Of a stretch of DNA of 64,000 nucleotides, positions 54,609-62,870 are shown in pieces; positions within the stretch are counted from its first letter, which is position 1; each line of letters starts with the position of its first letter. The DNA is from Prolixibacteraceae bacterium (GTDB lineage: Bacteria; Bacteroidota; Bacteroidia; Bacteroidales; Prolixibacteraceae), in contig CP082230.1 of the NCBI GenBank assembly GCA_019856515.1, positions 4,960,001-5,024,000 on the forward strand, written 5' to 3'. The position numbers were made by a program, and so were the translations under genes. The notes below the pieces were generated by a model. The model made no database searches. It was not told the origin of the DNA and saw nothing but the letters and a program-made list of their open reading frames with translations.

Positions 54609-55982
54609 TTAAATAATTTGAAATTCTGCACTACGGGCTAAATATCGATATACATTCAAAACGCTCTGGTTGGCATTGCTTGCTTGGGCATCGAAGTCAT
54701 ACAGTAGAATATTGTTTAACTCTAATTGCATATTTTCATCCACTTCGAACACCATCTTGTTGGTCACATCGGCTATAATGGACTGGGCCTTCGCATACTT
54801 TTTAAACTCCAACTGAGGGTGAAATACAACGCGTGTTCCTTCTAATTTTTGGACTCTATTTACAAGCCTTTTTGCCAATGGTGACTTGTTTCCATACAGA
54901 ACAAAATCTACAAATTGTTGTCGGTTTAAAAATATCTGTGATGTAAGCCAATCTTTACCACCTCCCCATCCTTTAACATTGAGTTGGTTATAGAGATCCA
55001 TACTTTGTGTACTTAAGAACAAAGCGATAAAAGTGTAATTGGGTTTATTTATCTCCACGTCTTTTAGTAGTTGAATAGTAAAAGTCAGTGGGTTTTTTAT
55101 CTGCGATCCGGCCGTTTGCTTGGTATACTCTTTGGTAAATAGGGTTTCAAAAAAAGGTTGTAATTCAAAGTTGTTTTGTTTGAGTATATCCCCATATTCT
55201 TGAACCAATTCTTTGGGTGGTGTATCGTAAATAAACCACTTTAAGATCTTCTCTGTGATAAAATAGGGGGTATTGGGTTGTTTAAAGATCAAATCAATGA
55301 CCTCATCTAACTTGAAGTTTCCTGTGGCTCCAAAGATCGTTTTAGGGGAGTTGTCTTCTTGACGTTTTCTGTATTGCGCCCTACCGTTAGCATGATTCAG
55401 GCCTGCTAATGCTTTGGCTGTATTCTTGATGTCCTCCTCGGTGTAATGTCCCTCGCCCAAAGTGAATAACTCAAGTAGTTCACGCGCTAGATTCTCATTC
55501 AACTTACCTCGTACATTCTTGTTGTTATCGAGGTATTTAATCATCGCATTGGTACGCACCACTTGTGTCACAAGGTCTTTGTAGTTGCCCAAGGAATAAT
55601 CATTAATGGTTTGGTAGTGTTGATAGATCCAATAAGGCATTTTGACCTTTTGAGAAGTAACAACAAAATGGTTTTGCCAAAATAGATTTAGCTTTTCCTG
55701 AAAGGGATTCTTGCTTTCGTAACACTGCTGCACAAGCCACGAACGCCACTGCATCCCGATGTTTGTTAACTCCTTATTCAATTCATTCTTTGTCTTACTT
55801 TTTCTGTATATTTTAAGTTCAGAGCGTGTTTTAGGGCTTCGCGTTATAAACTTCGGTTCTCGTACCTCTCGATGATCTCTTAGAGATCTCTTTAAGTATT
55901 TTGAGAAGCCTAAATCTGAGATCTTATCGGCTTCAGCTGTAGAAAATCCCAAACGAAGTGACCATAAGTTGTTTGCATCCAT
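54609..55982 (-). CDS. DUF1800 domain-containing protein
   Basis: 457 residues. DUF1800 marks: a start of the type L-W-S-L-R-L-G-F-S-x-x-E, KLNLFWQNHFVVTSQKVK in the middle, NENLARELLELFTLGEGHYT followed by EEDIKNTAKALAGLN. No clear signal peptide is seen in this member, unlike its partner; the start is ATG 55982. It is the first gene of the two-gene operon with DUF1501 (2-base gap). The function of the family is unknown; the pair has been linked to the cell surface. The gene is slightly short for the family. Confidence 0.92.
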   Translation of the reverse strand: MDANNLWSLRLGFSTAEADKISDLGFSKYLKRSLRDHREVREPKFITRSPKTRSELKIYRKSKTKNELNKELTNIGMQWRSWLVQQCYESKNPFQEKLNLFWQNHFVVTSQKVKMPYWIYQHYQTINDYSLGNYKDLVTQVVRTNAMIKYLDNNKNVRGKLNENLARELLELFTLGEGHYTEEDIKNTAKALAGLNHANGRAQYRKRQEDNSPKTIFGATGNFKLDEVIDLIFKQPNTPYFITEKILKWFIYDTPPKELVQEYGDILKQNNFELQPFFETLFTKEYTKQTAGSQIKNPLTFTIQLLKDVEINKPNYTFIALFLSTQSMDLYNQLNVKGWGGGKDWLTSQIFLNRQQFVDFVLYGNKSPLAKRLVNRVQKLEGTRVVFHPQLEFKKYAKAQSIIADVTNKMVFEVDENMQLELNNILLYDFDAQASNANQSVLNVYRYLARSAEFQII

Positions 55983-56553
55983 AGTTGATAGTTTACATTG
56001 GTTAGACTCATTTTACCCACTAAGGTTTAATAGTAGTAATACCAATTAAAACAAATTTATGGAGGCATCTAAGATCTATTCCAATTTATAGAACAACACT
56101 TACGTTACTTTGTTTGCTGTAAAACTTAACTAGTAACTAGGCAACTACGAAGCGCATGTGGATGCGGGATGCTTGCGTCTACAAAATAATATAGCCACGG
56201 ATTTAATGGATAGACGTATTTCCCCCGATCTGATTGGAGGACAAGGAAAGTGAACCGCGAAGGCTCAAAGACACGAAGAAAAATTTAGCCACGGATTACC
56301 ACGGATTTTTTTATTTTGAAGACCCATATTTGGTAAAGACATACTCACGTAAACACCAAATTTAACATGTTAATATTTGCATAAACATACTAATGCTACC
56401 TCATTATAAGATAGTTTATATTTTCTCTATTACTCTAAAATCAACAAGCTTATAGTGCTCTTTTATCTTCTATAACATGACCTATTTGATGCTCTTTATT
56501 ATCCCGAATAAGTGTATATCTACTATTCTAAATCGCTAAAAACAGGAAAAATC
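55983..56553. other. Repeat-bearing intergenic region
   Basis: 570 bases without a gene. 56250-56311 (AACCGCGAAGGCTCAAAGAC, ACGAAGAAAAATTTAGCC and ACGGATTACCACGGATT) is copy 2 of the dispersed repeat family of 52988-53058. Upstream of it, GGATGCGGGATGCTTGCGTC is slightly GC-rich but unexplained. Confidence 0.5.
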
Positions 56554-56627
56554 ATAAAACCTTTTTGTCATAAAGGTTTTATGCTAATATGACTATTTAT
56601 TTGCCCACAGAGTATCGGAAAAATTCC
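56554..56627. repeat. Dispersed 74-bp element with hairpin, copy 2
   Basis: ATAAAACCTTT (56554-56564) and AAAGGTTTTAT (56572-56582) are a perfect 11-bp inverted repeat with a 7-base loop, followed by about 45 bases shared with 52606-52656. It sits directly after the stop codon of the minus-strand gene at 56629, where it could act as a terminator. Confidence 0.7.
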
Positions 56628-56628
56628 T

Positions 56629-56979
56629 TTATTTTTTCCAATGATTGATCTGATAGCTGGTGACAACCGAGTCTGGAGAGAAGCTTATGGATAAGATTTT
56701 AGTTTCGACAGGATCAATATCCCAACCAAAATCTTCCATTATGTAATACCATATTTCTAACTTCGAAGAGTGCCCTTCACCTAGTAGTTCCATGACTTCT
56801 CTAGAAGTCATCCCTTTCTTTAATTTGTGTTCTATGATATCATCAATCATTCTTTCCCGAATCTCAAGTCCACCACTTATCCACAGTTTTTTATTGTACT
56901 CGATATCTCTATTCTGATATATGTAATATCCGAAATAGGATGCCAACATAATTAAAATTAACCATTTTATTATTTTCAT
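56629..56979 (-). CDS. SmpA/OmlA (BamE-like) small membrane-anchored protein
   Basis: 116 residues: an N-terminal membrane helix (IIKWLILIMLASYFGYYIYQ) with no lipobox, then a BamE/SmpA-type fold. The mark is LKKGMTSREVMELLGEGHSS with a following WYYIMEDFGWDIDP and a strand ILSISFSPDSVVTSYQI. This is the usual pattern of the family: a K-G-M-T-[RS]-x-E-V-x-x-L-L-G-x-P motif and Tyr/Trp strands. The role in this context is unknown. It is about 150 bases after the gajB-like stop, in the same direction, and may or may not belong to that operon. Confidence 0.75.
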   Translation of the reverse strand: MKIIKWLILIMLASYFGYYIYQNRDIEYNKKLWISGGLEIRERMIDDIIEHKLKKGMTSREVMELLGEGHSSKLEIWYYIMEDFGWDIDPVETKILSISFSPDSVVTSYQINHWKK

Positions 56980-57129
56980 AATTTAAGTAAGAATTGTGTT
57001 ATTATTTAGCTATTTAAAAATATAACTCTCTTTTCGATATTCCAATCATTTTTTTCGAGGGAACTCTTGTATTATGGCACTATTGCTGCTTAAATATTTA
57101 ACGAAGTATTGATATTAATAATAAACAAT

Positions 57130-58980
57130 TTAATTCATGCTAATAATTTCATCTTCAACAAACCAATTTTGAGAGATAGCATATTTTACTACTTTATCTG
57201 GATTCTTTGTATAGGCAACTATTGCTAAACTTTTTTCAGCTCTGCTACATGTTACATAAAAAAGTCTTCGTGTTCTATCTAAGCTAGTATCTTTCCCGTC
57301 TTCTGCATTTTTAATATCTCTATCGGTAAGTGCTTTTGCTCCGAGTAATTTCTCATAACTAAAAAGAAAACCACCAGCTTCTTCATCATCAAGAATAACC
57401 ATTACTCTTTCAAACTCTAAACCTTTAACACCTTGGTGGGTTCCAAATCTTGAATTATCAGATATATAGTTGTTATATGCTTCTAGCTCACGTATATTAC
57501 ATTTAAGAACCTCATACCAATTTAAAATCTTTTCATCCTCACTAAATGGAGGTAATGTAATATCAATAACACCTTTGCTTTTTGAAAAAACAGTTAAATG
57601 TTCAGGAATAATTAGCAAGTTCAATTCTTCAACTTGTCGGATTATATCAAGAAGTGTAGGTTCTGTTTCGTCCCAAAGCGAAGCAAGAACTTCTACTGCA
57701 TTGTTAGCTTTTCTAATTTCTTCAAGTTGATTTTCACTTGCCATTAATACTTCCCTATTTAAGATTGGTGAGTGTTTTTTTATTAATTGAGCAACTTTAA
57801 AATCATCTCCATCACGTTTTGCATTAATCAAAGGCAATAGTTGTTGAGTAAAAAAGCCTAATCCTTTTAATGTGCCATCTAAAGCTCCTGTTGAATCTAT
57901 ATCGTAGAATGGTTTAAAAAGTCCAATGAAATCATCCCTTCTTGCAGCCATTTTGTGCTCTAGAGTAAGTGTTTTTATTTCATCAGAAGAATTCCACAAT
58001 TCATCTTCTGAAATTTCAGCCATTTTAGTAGCCACTTCTGTTTCAATTTTAGTCTGATCAATACTACCGTTTGAATCAACTATAAACAACCGTACAACGC
58101 CTTCAATATTTTTATCAGCTGGCTTTTGTTGTTGCTTATCAACAGAGATCCTTATCTTATTGATTAACTTAATAACTCGTTTGGGGCAACGGTAATTAAT
58201 TTCTTTAGAGGGTTTAGCCCATTCAGGAGGGATGTTTTCACCTAAATCTACTTTACCATCAGTATATATCCTCTGCATGGTATCACCAAATAAACCTAAT
58301 GAAAAGTTTGCTGAGAATGTCTGTTGCAGACTAAAAAATGCATCAAGAAGAGCTTCCTTTGTATCTTGACTTTCATCAATTAAGAGGATTGGATATTTCT
58401 GAACCACAACCTTCTGCATTAATGGAAATCCGGAAATAAAATCGGCAACCATTTTAATCACCTCGGCATGGTTTAAAGAATCCCGGTCAGTATTTACTCC
58501 ATTAGGATTATATGTGAATTTTTTAACTGTTTCAAGGTTCTCAATTCTCTTTTTTTTGGATTCAATCTTTTTCTTTCTGTCCTCAGAGGCTTTGCCACCT
58601 CGTCCTTTCCTTTCTTTTTCCTGTAATTCCGCTATTTCAGTAAGAGTATTATTTTTAATCCATTCTTTAATATCAACCTGAAAAGGCTGTATTAATTCCC
58701 ATGCGAAACTATGTATGGTTGATACAATAAAGGTTGTATCGTATTCTAAACGTCTTTTTATTTCGTCACTAGCAGCATTTGTATAAGTTATAATAGCTAC
58801 TTTTTGACCATTTAATTGAAGTTGTTTAGCATAGCTTTCTTTAAAACGTTTAAGCACATCTACTAATGACCTTGTTTTTCCTGAACCAGCACCAGCAAAA
58901 AGGAAAAAGCTTTTGGGTTTGTTTAAATCAAGGCATGAAAAAATTTCATCGTTTACATTCACTTTTATTGCTTGGCTCAT
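57130..58980 (-). CDS. gajB: Gabija GajB-like UvrD/Rep-family helicase
   Basis: A 616-residue superfamily 1 helicase. Motif I FAGAGSGKTRSLVDVL (28-43), Ia TYTNAASDEIKRRL, II ILLIDESQDT, III LGLFGDTMQRIYTDG, IV NYRCPKRVI, V THQGVKGLEFERVMVILDD and VI RLFYVTCSRAEKSLAIVAYT are all present, so it should bind ATP and be active. It overlaps the OLD-nuclease gene by 4 bases (ATGA). An OLD nuclease followed by a UvrD-like protein is the Gabija defence architecture, in which GajB senses DNA ends or nucleotide loss and cooperates with GajA to stop phage. It is longer than typical GajB (about 500). Confidence 0.85.
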   Translation of the reverse strand: MSQAIKVNVNDEIFSCLDLNKPKSFFLFAGAGSGKTRSLVDVLKRFKESYAKQLQLNGQKVAIITYTNAASDEIKRRLEYDTTFIVSTIHSFAWELIQPFQVDIKEWIKNNTLTEIAELQEKERKGRGGKASEDRKKKIESKKKRIENLETVKKFTYNPNGVNTDRDSLNHAEVIKMVADFISGFPLMQKVVVQKYPILLIDESQDTKEALLDAFFSLQQTFSANFSLGLFGDTMQRIYTDGKVDLGENIPPEWAKPSKEINYRCPKRVIKLINKIRISVDKQQQKPADKNIEGVVRLFIVDSNGSIDQTKIETEVATKMAEISEDELWNSSDEIKTLTLEHKMAARRDDFIGLFKPFYDIDSTGALDGTLKGLGFFTQQLLPLINAKRDGDDFKVAQLIKKHSPILNREVLMASENQLEEIRKANNAVEVLASLWDETEPTLLDIIRQVEELNLLIIPEHLTVFSKSKGVIDITLPPFSEDEKILNWYEVLKCNIRELEAYNNYISDNSRFGTHQGVKGLEFERVMVILDDEEAGGFLFSYEKLLGAKALTDRDIKNAEDGKDTSLDRTRRLFYVTCSRAEKSLAIVAYTKNPDKVVKYAISQNWFVEDEIISMN

Positions 58981-61211
58981 TCTACACCTCCTTTCGTTGA
59001 AGTAGAACCTTGACTTAGTTTTTCATTTAACCAATCTAGTCCTTCTTTGATATATAAAGGAGTTTCTAGCTTCTTTGGGTCTTCTAAGTACAGTAGTTCT
59101 AAAGCCATTTCAGCTTTTTTACCAGTTTTTAAAGCTTCAAACATATCAGTACAAGCTTCAATTACATCCTCCTTCTTTAAAGCTTCAACCATCTTCTTTA
59201 TTAATCCTGATGGTGAAATTAGTTTCTCAAACAATTTAATATTTGAGAAAACTAAAGCATCCTCAAAAGTATAAGGTGTTATTAAAGTGTCTGGATTTCC
59301 TTTATATTCTATTTTAAAGGGAAATTGATAAGCAACTCGAACAAGATTATTTTCTGAGGTTTTATCTTCCACCTTTAAATCAATAAGTTTATCAAAGTTT
59401 TGTTCTCTGGGCAACCACTCTTTAAGAGTGCTATTTCCAGTTCTGTAGTTTTTACCCTTGTATGGTAATACTTTCTCGTTAGAGCTTTCTTTAATTGAAT
59501 CAATATCAGTAACAACTAGGGTAATTATACCAAGGTCATTTATTAAAGGTTGTAATTGCTTTGCGTGACTTCCTCCAATTTCTAAAACGGTAATATATCT
59601 ACAATGTAGCTTAGAAAATTTATGCTTAATAAAATGCGGTAAGAGCATATTCTCAACTGAACCTTCAACTAATATTACTGCATCTGCAAAGAATATGTCG
59701 CTATGCGTTGTTTTTAAATAGCGAGTTGCAAATTTTGAGGTTTTATCTTCTGAACCAAATGTGGTGGATAGGTTAACAATCGTTGCACATGGAACTTTTA
59801 CCTCTTTTGATGCTGGAAGCCTTTTGAAATAGCGCAAACTTGTAAAATCAATTTCGTGTGCGATATGGCTAGAGTGTGTACTAACTATCATTTGGGTTGA
59901 GAGCTTTGTATTATCACCTAATTCTGCATGTTTTCGTAGAACACTATATGCTTTCTTAATGAAAACTTGTTGAACTTGAGCATGTAGGTGTGCTTCTGGT
60001 TCTTCGATTAAAACCAAGTGCAATGGCTCAACTACATCATCAGTTTTAGTATCATTTGATTTTGCCTTCCCTTTTTTTAACCACTCATCTCTAAAACGAA
60101 TTAGCTTAAATACCATCGAAACAAGATTCTGATAACCCAAACCATTGTATTTCTCAGGTAAATATGAAGGAATATCTTCGTTGTTTTCAGTTTTAAATAC
60201 ATTAAATTGAACCGCACTTTCGTGGTCTAAACCATCGGTAGGTTTAACTTTGCTTGAAATAATTATTTCAGGGTCACTAAATCCTGGATACCCCAATTCT
60301 TCAAGTTCGGAAATAGCTGGACCAAAGCTTTTTTTAAGTTTTGTGTCAAATTGTCTTCTTGCTTCATCTATTGCTGCTAAAGCTTCAATGTCTTCAGGAT
60401 TTGGATTTTCCGTAGGGTTTAAATGTTTATCATAGTAACTTCTTAACTGATTAGTTAGTGAAGAAACAGAGCTATTGGTTGGACTATCTGTAGTATTTGC
60501 ATCAGAGAATCCTCTTTGAGCATTAATAACATCAATCTTAAATAACCCTTCAAAAGGTTCTTTTTCAAGGGGAATAGCTTCGTCAGGAAGTTCCTGAGGT
60601 ATTGCTTTGCCTTCATTTGGTTCTTTAAGCAGTTCTGGATTTAAAATATAAGATTTTACACCAAAGTGGTTATGAAATTTCTTTTCAAGAAAGTCTTTTA
60701 AGGATTTAGGCCAAAGTTCAACCTTATGCTTTTTATTTTTCTCACTAGAAACTATGTGTTGGGACTTATCAATTGTTGATTTGAACTCATTAAATAAGGA
60801 TTCAATATCCTTGGGTTCAAATCTCATTCTAACCCCAAGTTTCCCTCCATTCCAGCTAAGAGTAGGTATTAAATTACTTACATAGTGAACTTCATCCTCA
60901 GTTACATCTAACCAAATATCAATTGAGGGTACAATAGATTCCCATTTTTTAATTGATAGTGCATCTTCATTTAAAGGTTGTGACAGCCAGTTTTTTTCAA
61001 TCTCGTTTACCTGTATCCAATTTGATAAAGTTATATCCGTAGGAGAAAAACATGTTCGTTTAGTTTTTTTGAGAAATAGCATTAAAACATCCATCGCTGA
61101 TGTTTTTCCACTATTATTAGCACCAACCAAGATGGTTTCTTTTTCGCTAAGTTCTATTCTACAAGACTTTAGTTTTCTGAAATTTTGAACTTCAATGTAT
61201 GCTATTCTCAT
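58977..61211 (-). CDS. gajA: Gabija GajA-like OLD family ATP-dependent endonuclease
   Basis: 744 residues. The N-terminal ABC-type ATPase has Walker A GANNSGKTS (30-38), a signature region NGLGYQNLV (356-364), Walker B HLVLIEEPEAHLH (398-410) and an H-loop STHSSHI (444-450). The C-terminal Toprim nuclease has AVILVEGSVENMLLPHF with Glu516 and VVTDIDS with Asp569 and Asp571. In Gabija, GajA nicks DNA at given sites when nucleotides fall, and works as a large complex with GajB. This is a class 2 OLD protein, judged by the helicase partner. It is the first gene of the operon. PARIS and retron OLD-type systems lack this helicase and are less fitting. Confidence 0.87.
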   Translation of the reverse strand: MRIAYIEVQNFRKLKSCRIELSEKETILVGANNSGKTSAMDVLMLFLKKTKRTCFSPTDITLSNWIQVNEIEKNWLSQPLNEDALSIKKWESIVPSIDIWLDVTEDEVHYVSNLIPTLSWNGGKLGVRMRFEPKDIESLFNEFKSTIDKSQHIVSSEKNKKHKVELWPKSLKDFLEKKFHNHFGVKSYILNPELLKEPNEGKAIPQELPDEAIPLEKEPFEGLFKIDVINAQRGFSDANTTDSPTNSSVSSLTNQLRSYYDKHLNPTENPNPEDIEALAAIDEARRQFDTKLKKSFGPAISELEELGYPGFSDPEIIISSKVKPTDGLDHESAVQFNVFKTENNEDIPSYLPEKYNGLGYQNLVSMVFKLIRFRDEWLKKGKAKSNDTKTDDVVEPLHLVLIEEPEAHLHAQVQQVFIKKAYSVLRKHAELGDNTKLSTQMIVSTHSSHIAHEIDFTSLRYFKRLPASKEVKVPCATIVNLSTTFGSEDKTSKFATRYLKTTHSDIFFADAVILVEGSVENMLLPHFIKHKFSKLHCRYITVLEIGGSHAKQLQPLINDLGIITLVVTDIDSIKESSNEKVLPYKGKNYRTGNSTLKEWLPREQNFDKLIDLKVEDKTSENNLVRVAYQFPFKIEYKGNPDTLITPYTFEDALVFSNIKLFEKLISPSGLIKKMVEALKKEDVIEACTDMFEALKTGKKAEMALELLYLEDPKKLETPLYIKEGLDWLNEKLSQGSTSTKGGVE

Positions 61212-61318
61212 ATAACAGGTTTTAATTAGATTCTTATTATTAATGGTTTCCCTCGACCCACAATTCCCTTGGAATCAACTTTGACAAGCGCAACTCTCTA
61301 ATGCCTATCCCTTTGCCA

Positions 61319-61605
61319 TTATTTTTGGATAATTTCACGTTCTGCTAGTTTTAATGCTTCCTGCCCGAGAGGTTCATTACGGATCACATCCTTTATTTTA
61401 TCCGCCAACCATAAAATAACCAGATCATTTTCTTGAACTTTTAGTACTGATGCTAATTGTTTGATGTGTTCACGTTGCGCTCTCCGATCACCTCTTTCAA
61501 GCTTGTTCATTAAAGCAGTATCAACCTCTAAGTCGGCTGTAATTTGCCTTAACAATCCCCTCGTTCTACTCTTAATTCCCTTAATCTCTTGCCAAGTATA
61601 TTCAT
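61319..61605 (-). pseudogene. XRE-family helix-turn-helix regulator, frameshifted
   Basis: From ATG 61605 one frame reads MNILGKRLRELRVERG and then stops (TAA near 61551). The continuation is in another frame: GLLRQITADLEVDTALMNKL, ERGDRRAQREHIKQLASVLK, then LVILWLADKIKDV to a stop at 61319. Joined, these make a normal XRE regulator of about 95 residues of the kind found beside restriction-modification and defence genes. The shift lies near 61554-61560, where GGGGATTGTT seems to lack one base. It may be inactive, a sequencing slip, or a programmed shift. It is upstream of the Gabija-like pair on the same strand. Confidence 0.72.
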
Positions 61606-61746
61606 TACTGCATCTGGCCTTGTCCGGTTCAATCAAATATAATAAAATTTAAAGATACTTTTTTCTTATATAGATTCATTTCTTCTAAATCAATACATAA
61701 TTGGGTGCTTGAATTATTAAGTTCCCCTAAGTAATCTTAAATAACT
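61606..61746. other. AT-rich spacer upstream of the regulator
   Basis: Read on the minus strand, TATATTTG near 61636-61643 fits the -7 consensus TAnnTTTG about 30 bases before the XRE start codon, without a clear -33 box. Nothing else is supported. Confidence 0.3.
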
Positions 61747-61781
61747 AGATAAAAAGAAGGAGAAATCCTCTTTCTTTATCT
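61747..61781. repeat. Hairpin upstream of the XRE gene
   Basis: AGATAAAAAGAAGGAG and CCTCTTTCTTTATCT can pair with one bulge around an AAAT loop. It could be a terminator for a lost gene. Confidence 0.45.
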
Positions 61782-61900
61782 GCGATAAGTGGGGTCAAAT
61801 CAGACTGGATGTGTACTATTCACGTGTTCCCCAACACTTAGTGTCTTGGTGGGTCCCTTAAATAATCAGACTTTCAGCCTTCCTGTTGAATTATTGCTTG

Positions 61901-61922
61901 TACCCAGCGCTTCGCACTGGGC
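61901..61922. repeat. REP-like hairpin, copy 2
   Basis: TACCCAGCGCTTCGCACTGGG: CCCAG and CTGGG enclose CGCTTCGCA. It shares CCCAGCGCTTCGC with the hairpin at 53124-53158. Confidence 0.6.
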
Positions 61923-61997
61923 TGTTAACTGTAGCACTTTCAGTGCATTGTTGTTGTATTAAATATTTATTTCGGCCAGGCCTTCAGCCTTTGGATA

Positions 61998-62017
61998 TTG
62001 GGTATATTTATACCCAA
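61998..62017. repeat. Perfect palindrome TTGGGTATA/TATACCCAA
   Basis: TTGGGTATATTTATACCCAA: 9-bp perfect arms with a 2-base spacer, within a repeat-rich spacer that contains several other elements. Confidence 0.65.
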
Positions 62018-62053
62018 GGCTCATTTCTATAATGCGCACCCGCGCAATATATT

Positions 62054-62140
62054 CATTTCACCATTGGGCTAAGTTCGGTTTCCCTTTCAGGGAAGGTTGT
62101 AGCATAATAAAAAGATCAGTTTCACCTGTATGCCATTCCG
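62054..62140 (+). repeat. Dispersed 87-bp repeat, copy 2 (inverted partner at 38704)
   Basis: CATTTCACCATTGGGCTAAG, CGGTTTCCCTTTCAGGGAAG and GTTGTAGCATAAT match the minus strand of 38704-38786. CCCTTTCAGGG is a small hairpin in it. Confidence 0.85.
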
Positions 62141-62183
62141 TGCTCTTCAGCTTTGCGTATTATCCGCATTATATCCAATACGA

Positions 62184-62275
62184 CCTAGTTTGTGCCAATT
62201 CATTGGCACGAGAGGGATACCACAGCAGTCATCGATTAACGCGCACGGCGTGCCAATGAATTGGCACAAACTAGG
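62184..62275. repeat. 27-bp perfect inverted repeat with inner palindromes
   Basis: 62184-62210 and 62249-62275 are exact complements, with a 38-base loop. The arms start CCTAGTTTGTGCCAAT and each also contains TGCCAAT-TC-ATTGGCA (or GA), a palindrome in itself, so four-armed cruciform folding is possible. It looks like a recently made MITE, REP/BIME-type unit or excision scar. Confidence 0.8.
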
Positions 62276-62355
62276 CAAACCAACGTCATCGAAATAAAAG
62301 ATCTGTTTTATCTGTCTAATCCGTTTATCTGTGTCCCATTCCGTGCGCCTAAACA

Positions 62356-62707
62356 CTTCGTGCCTTTGTGTCTTCGTGGTGTTTTTTTTCTTGCGTTTCC
62401 ATATGCTTATAATGATATAGAGAGACGCGAGCATCGCGCCTGTACCAAGTATGGGGTTTCAATAAAAAGATCCGTGATAATCTGTTATATCCGTCTAATC
62501 TGTGGCTAAAAATTTCCTTCGTGCCTTTGTGACTTCGTGGTGTTTTTTCTTCTTGCGTTTCCATATGCTTATAATGATAAAGGAGACGCGAGCATCGCAC
62601 CTGTACCAAGAATGGGATTACAACAAAATGATCCGTGGAAATCTCTAATATCCGTCTAATCTGTGGCTAAATTTTCTCTTCGTGCCTTTGTGTCTTTGTG
62701 GTTCTTT
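62356..62707. repeat. 161-bp tandem repeat, two and a bit copies
   Basis: Unit starts at 62356, 62517 and 62678 are marked by CTTCGTGCCTTTGTG and are spaced 161 bases each time. The copies share CTTGCGTTTCCATATGCTTA, GACGCGAGCATCGC, CCTGTACCAAG and TCCGTCTAATCTGTGGCTAA. This is the dispersed repeat family of 52988-53058 in inverted orientation. Short reading frames inside it are artefacts of the repeat. 62708-62870 shows nothing beyond a -7-like TATATTTG at 62800-62807. Confidence 0.85.
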
Positions 62708-62870
62708 TTATCTGTGTGCTATCCCTTGCGCACCGACGGCTTTGTGCTTTAGGCGGGATGATTTTTTAACAATAAAAAGCAATCATTACCTTTATTGAGT
62801 ATATTTGGCACCCTTATGATAAAAAGATGATGGAGCTGAGGACTTCATTAAATGATGAATTTGTATTTAG

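Noticed and set aside
62032..62609. Several 60-95 codon frames in the repeat block
   Set aside because: They read through dispersed and tandem repeats (TRKNTTKAQRHEV-like text) and are not genes.
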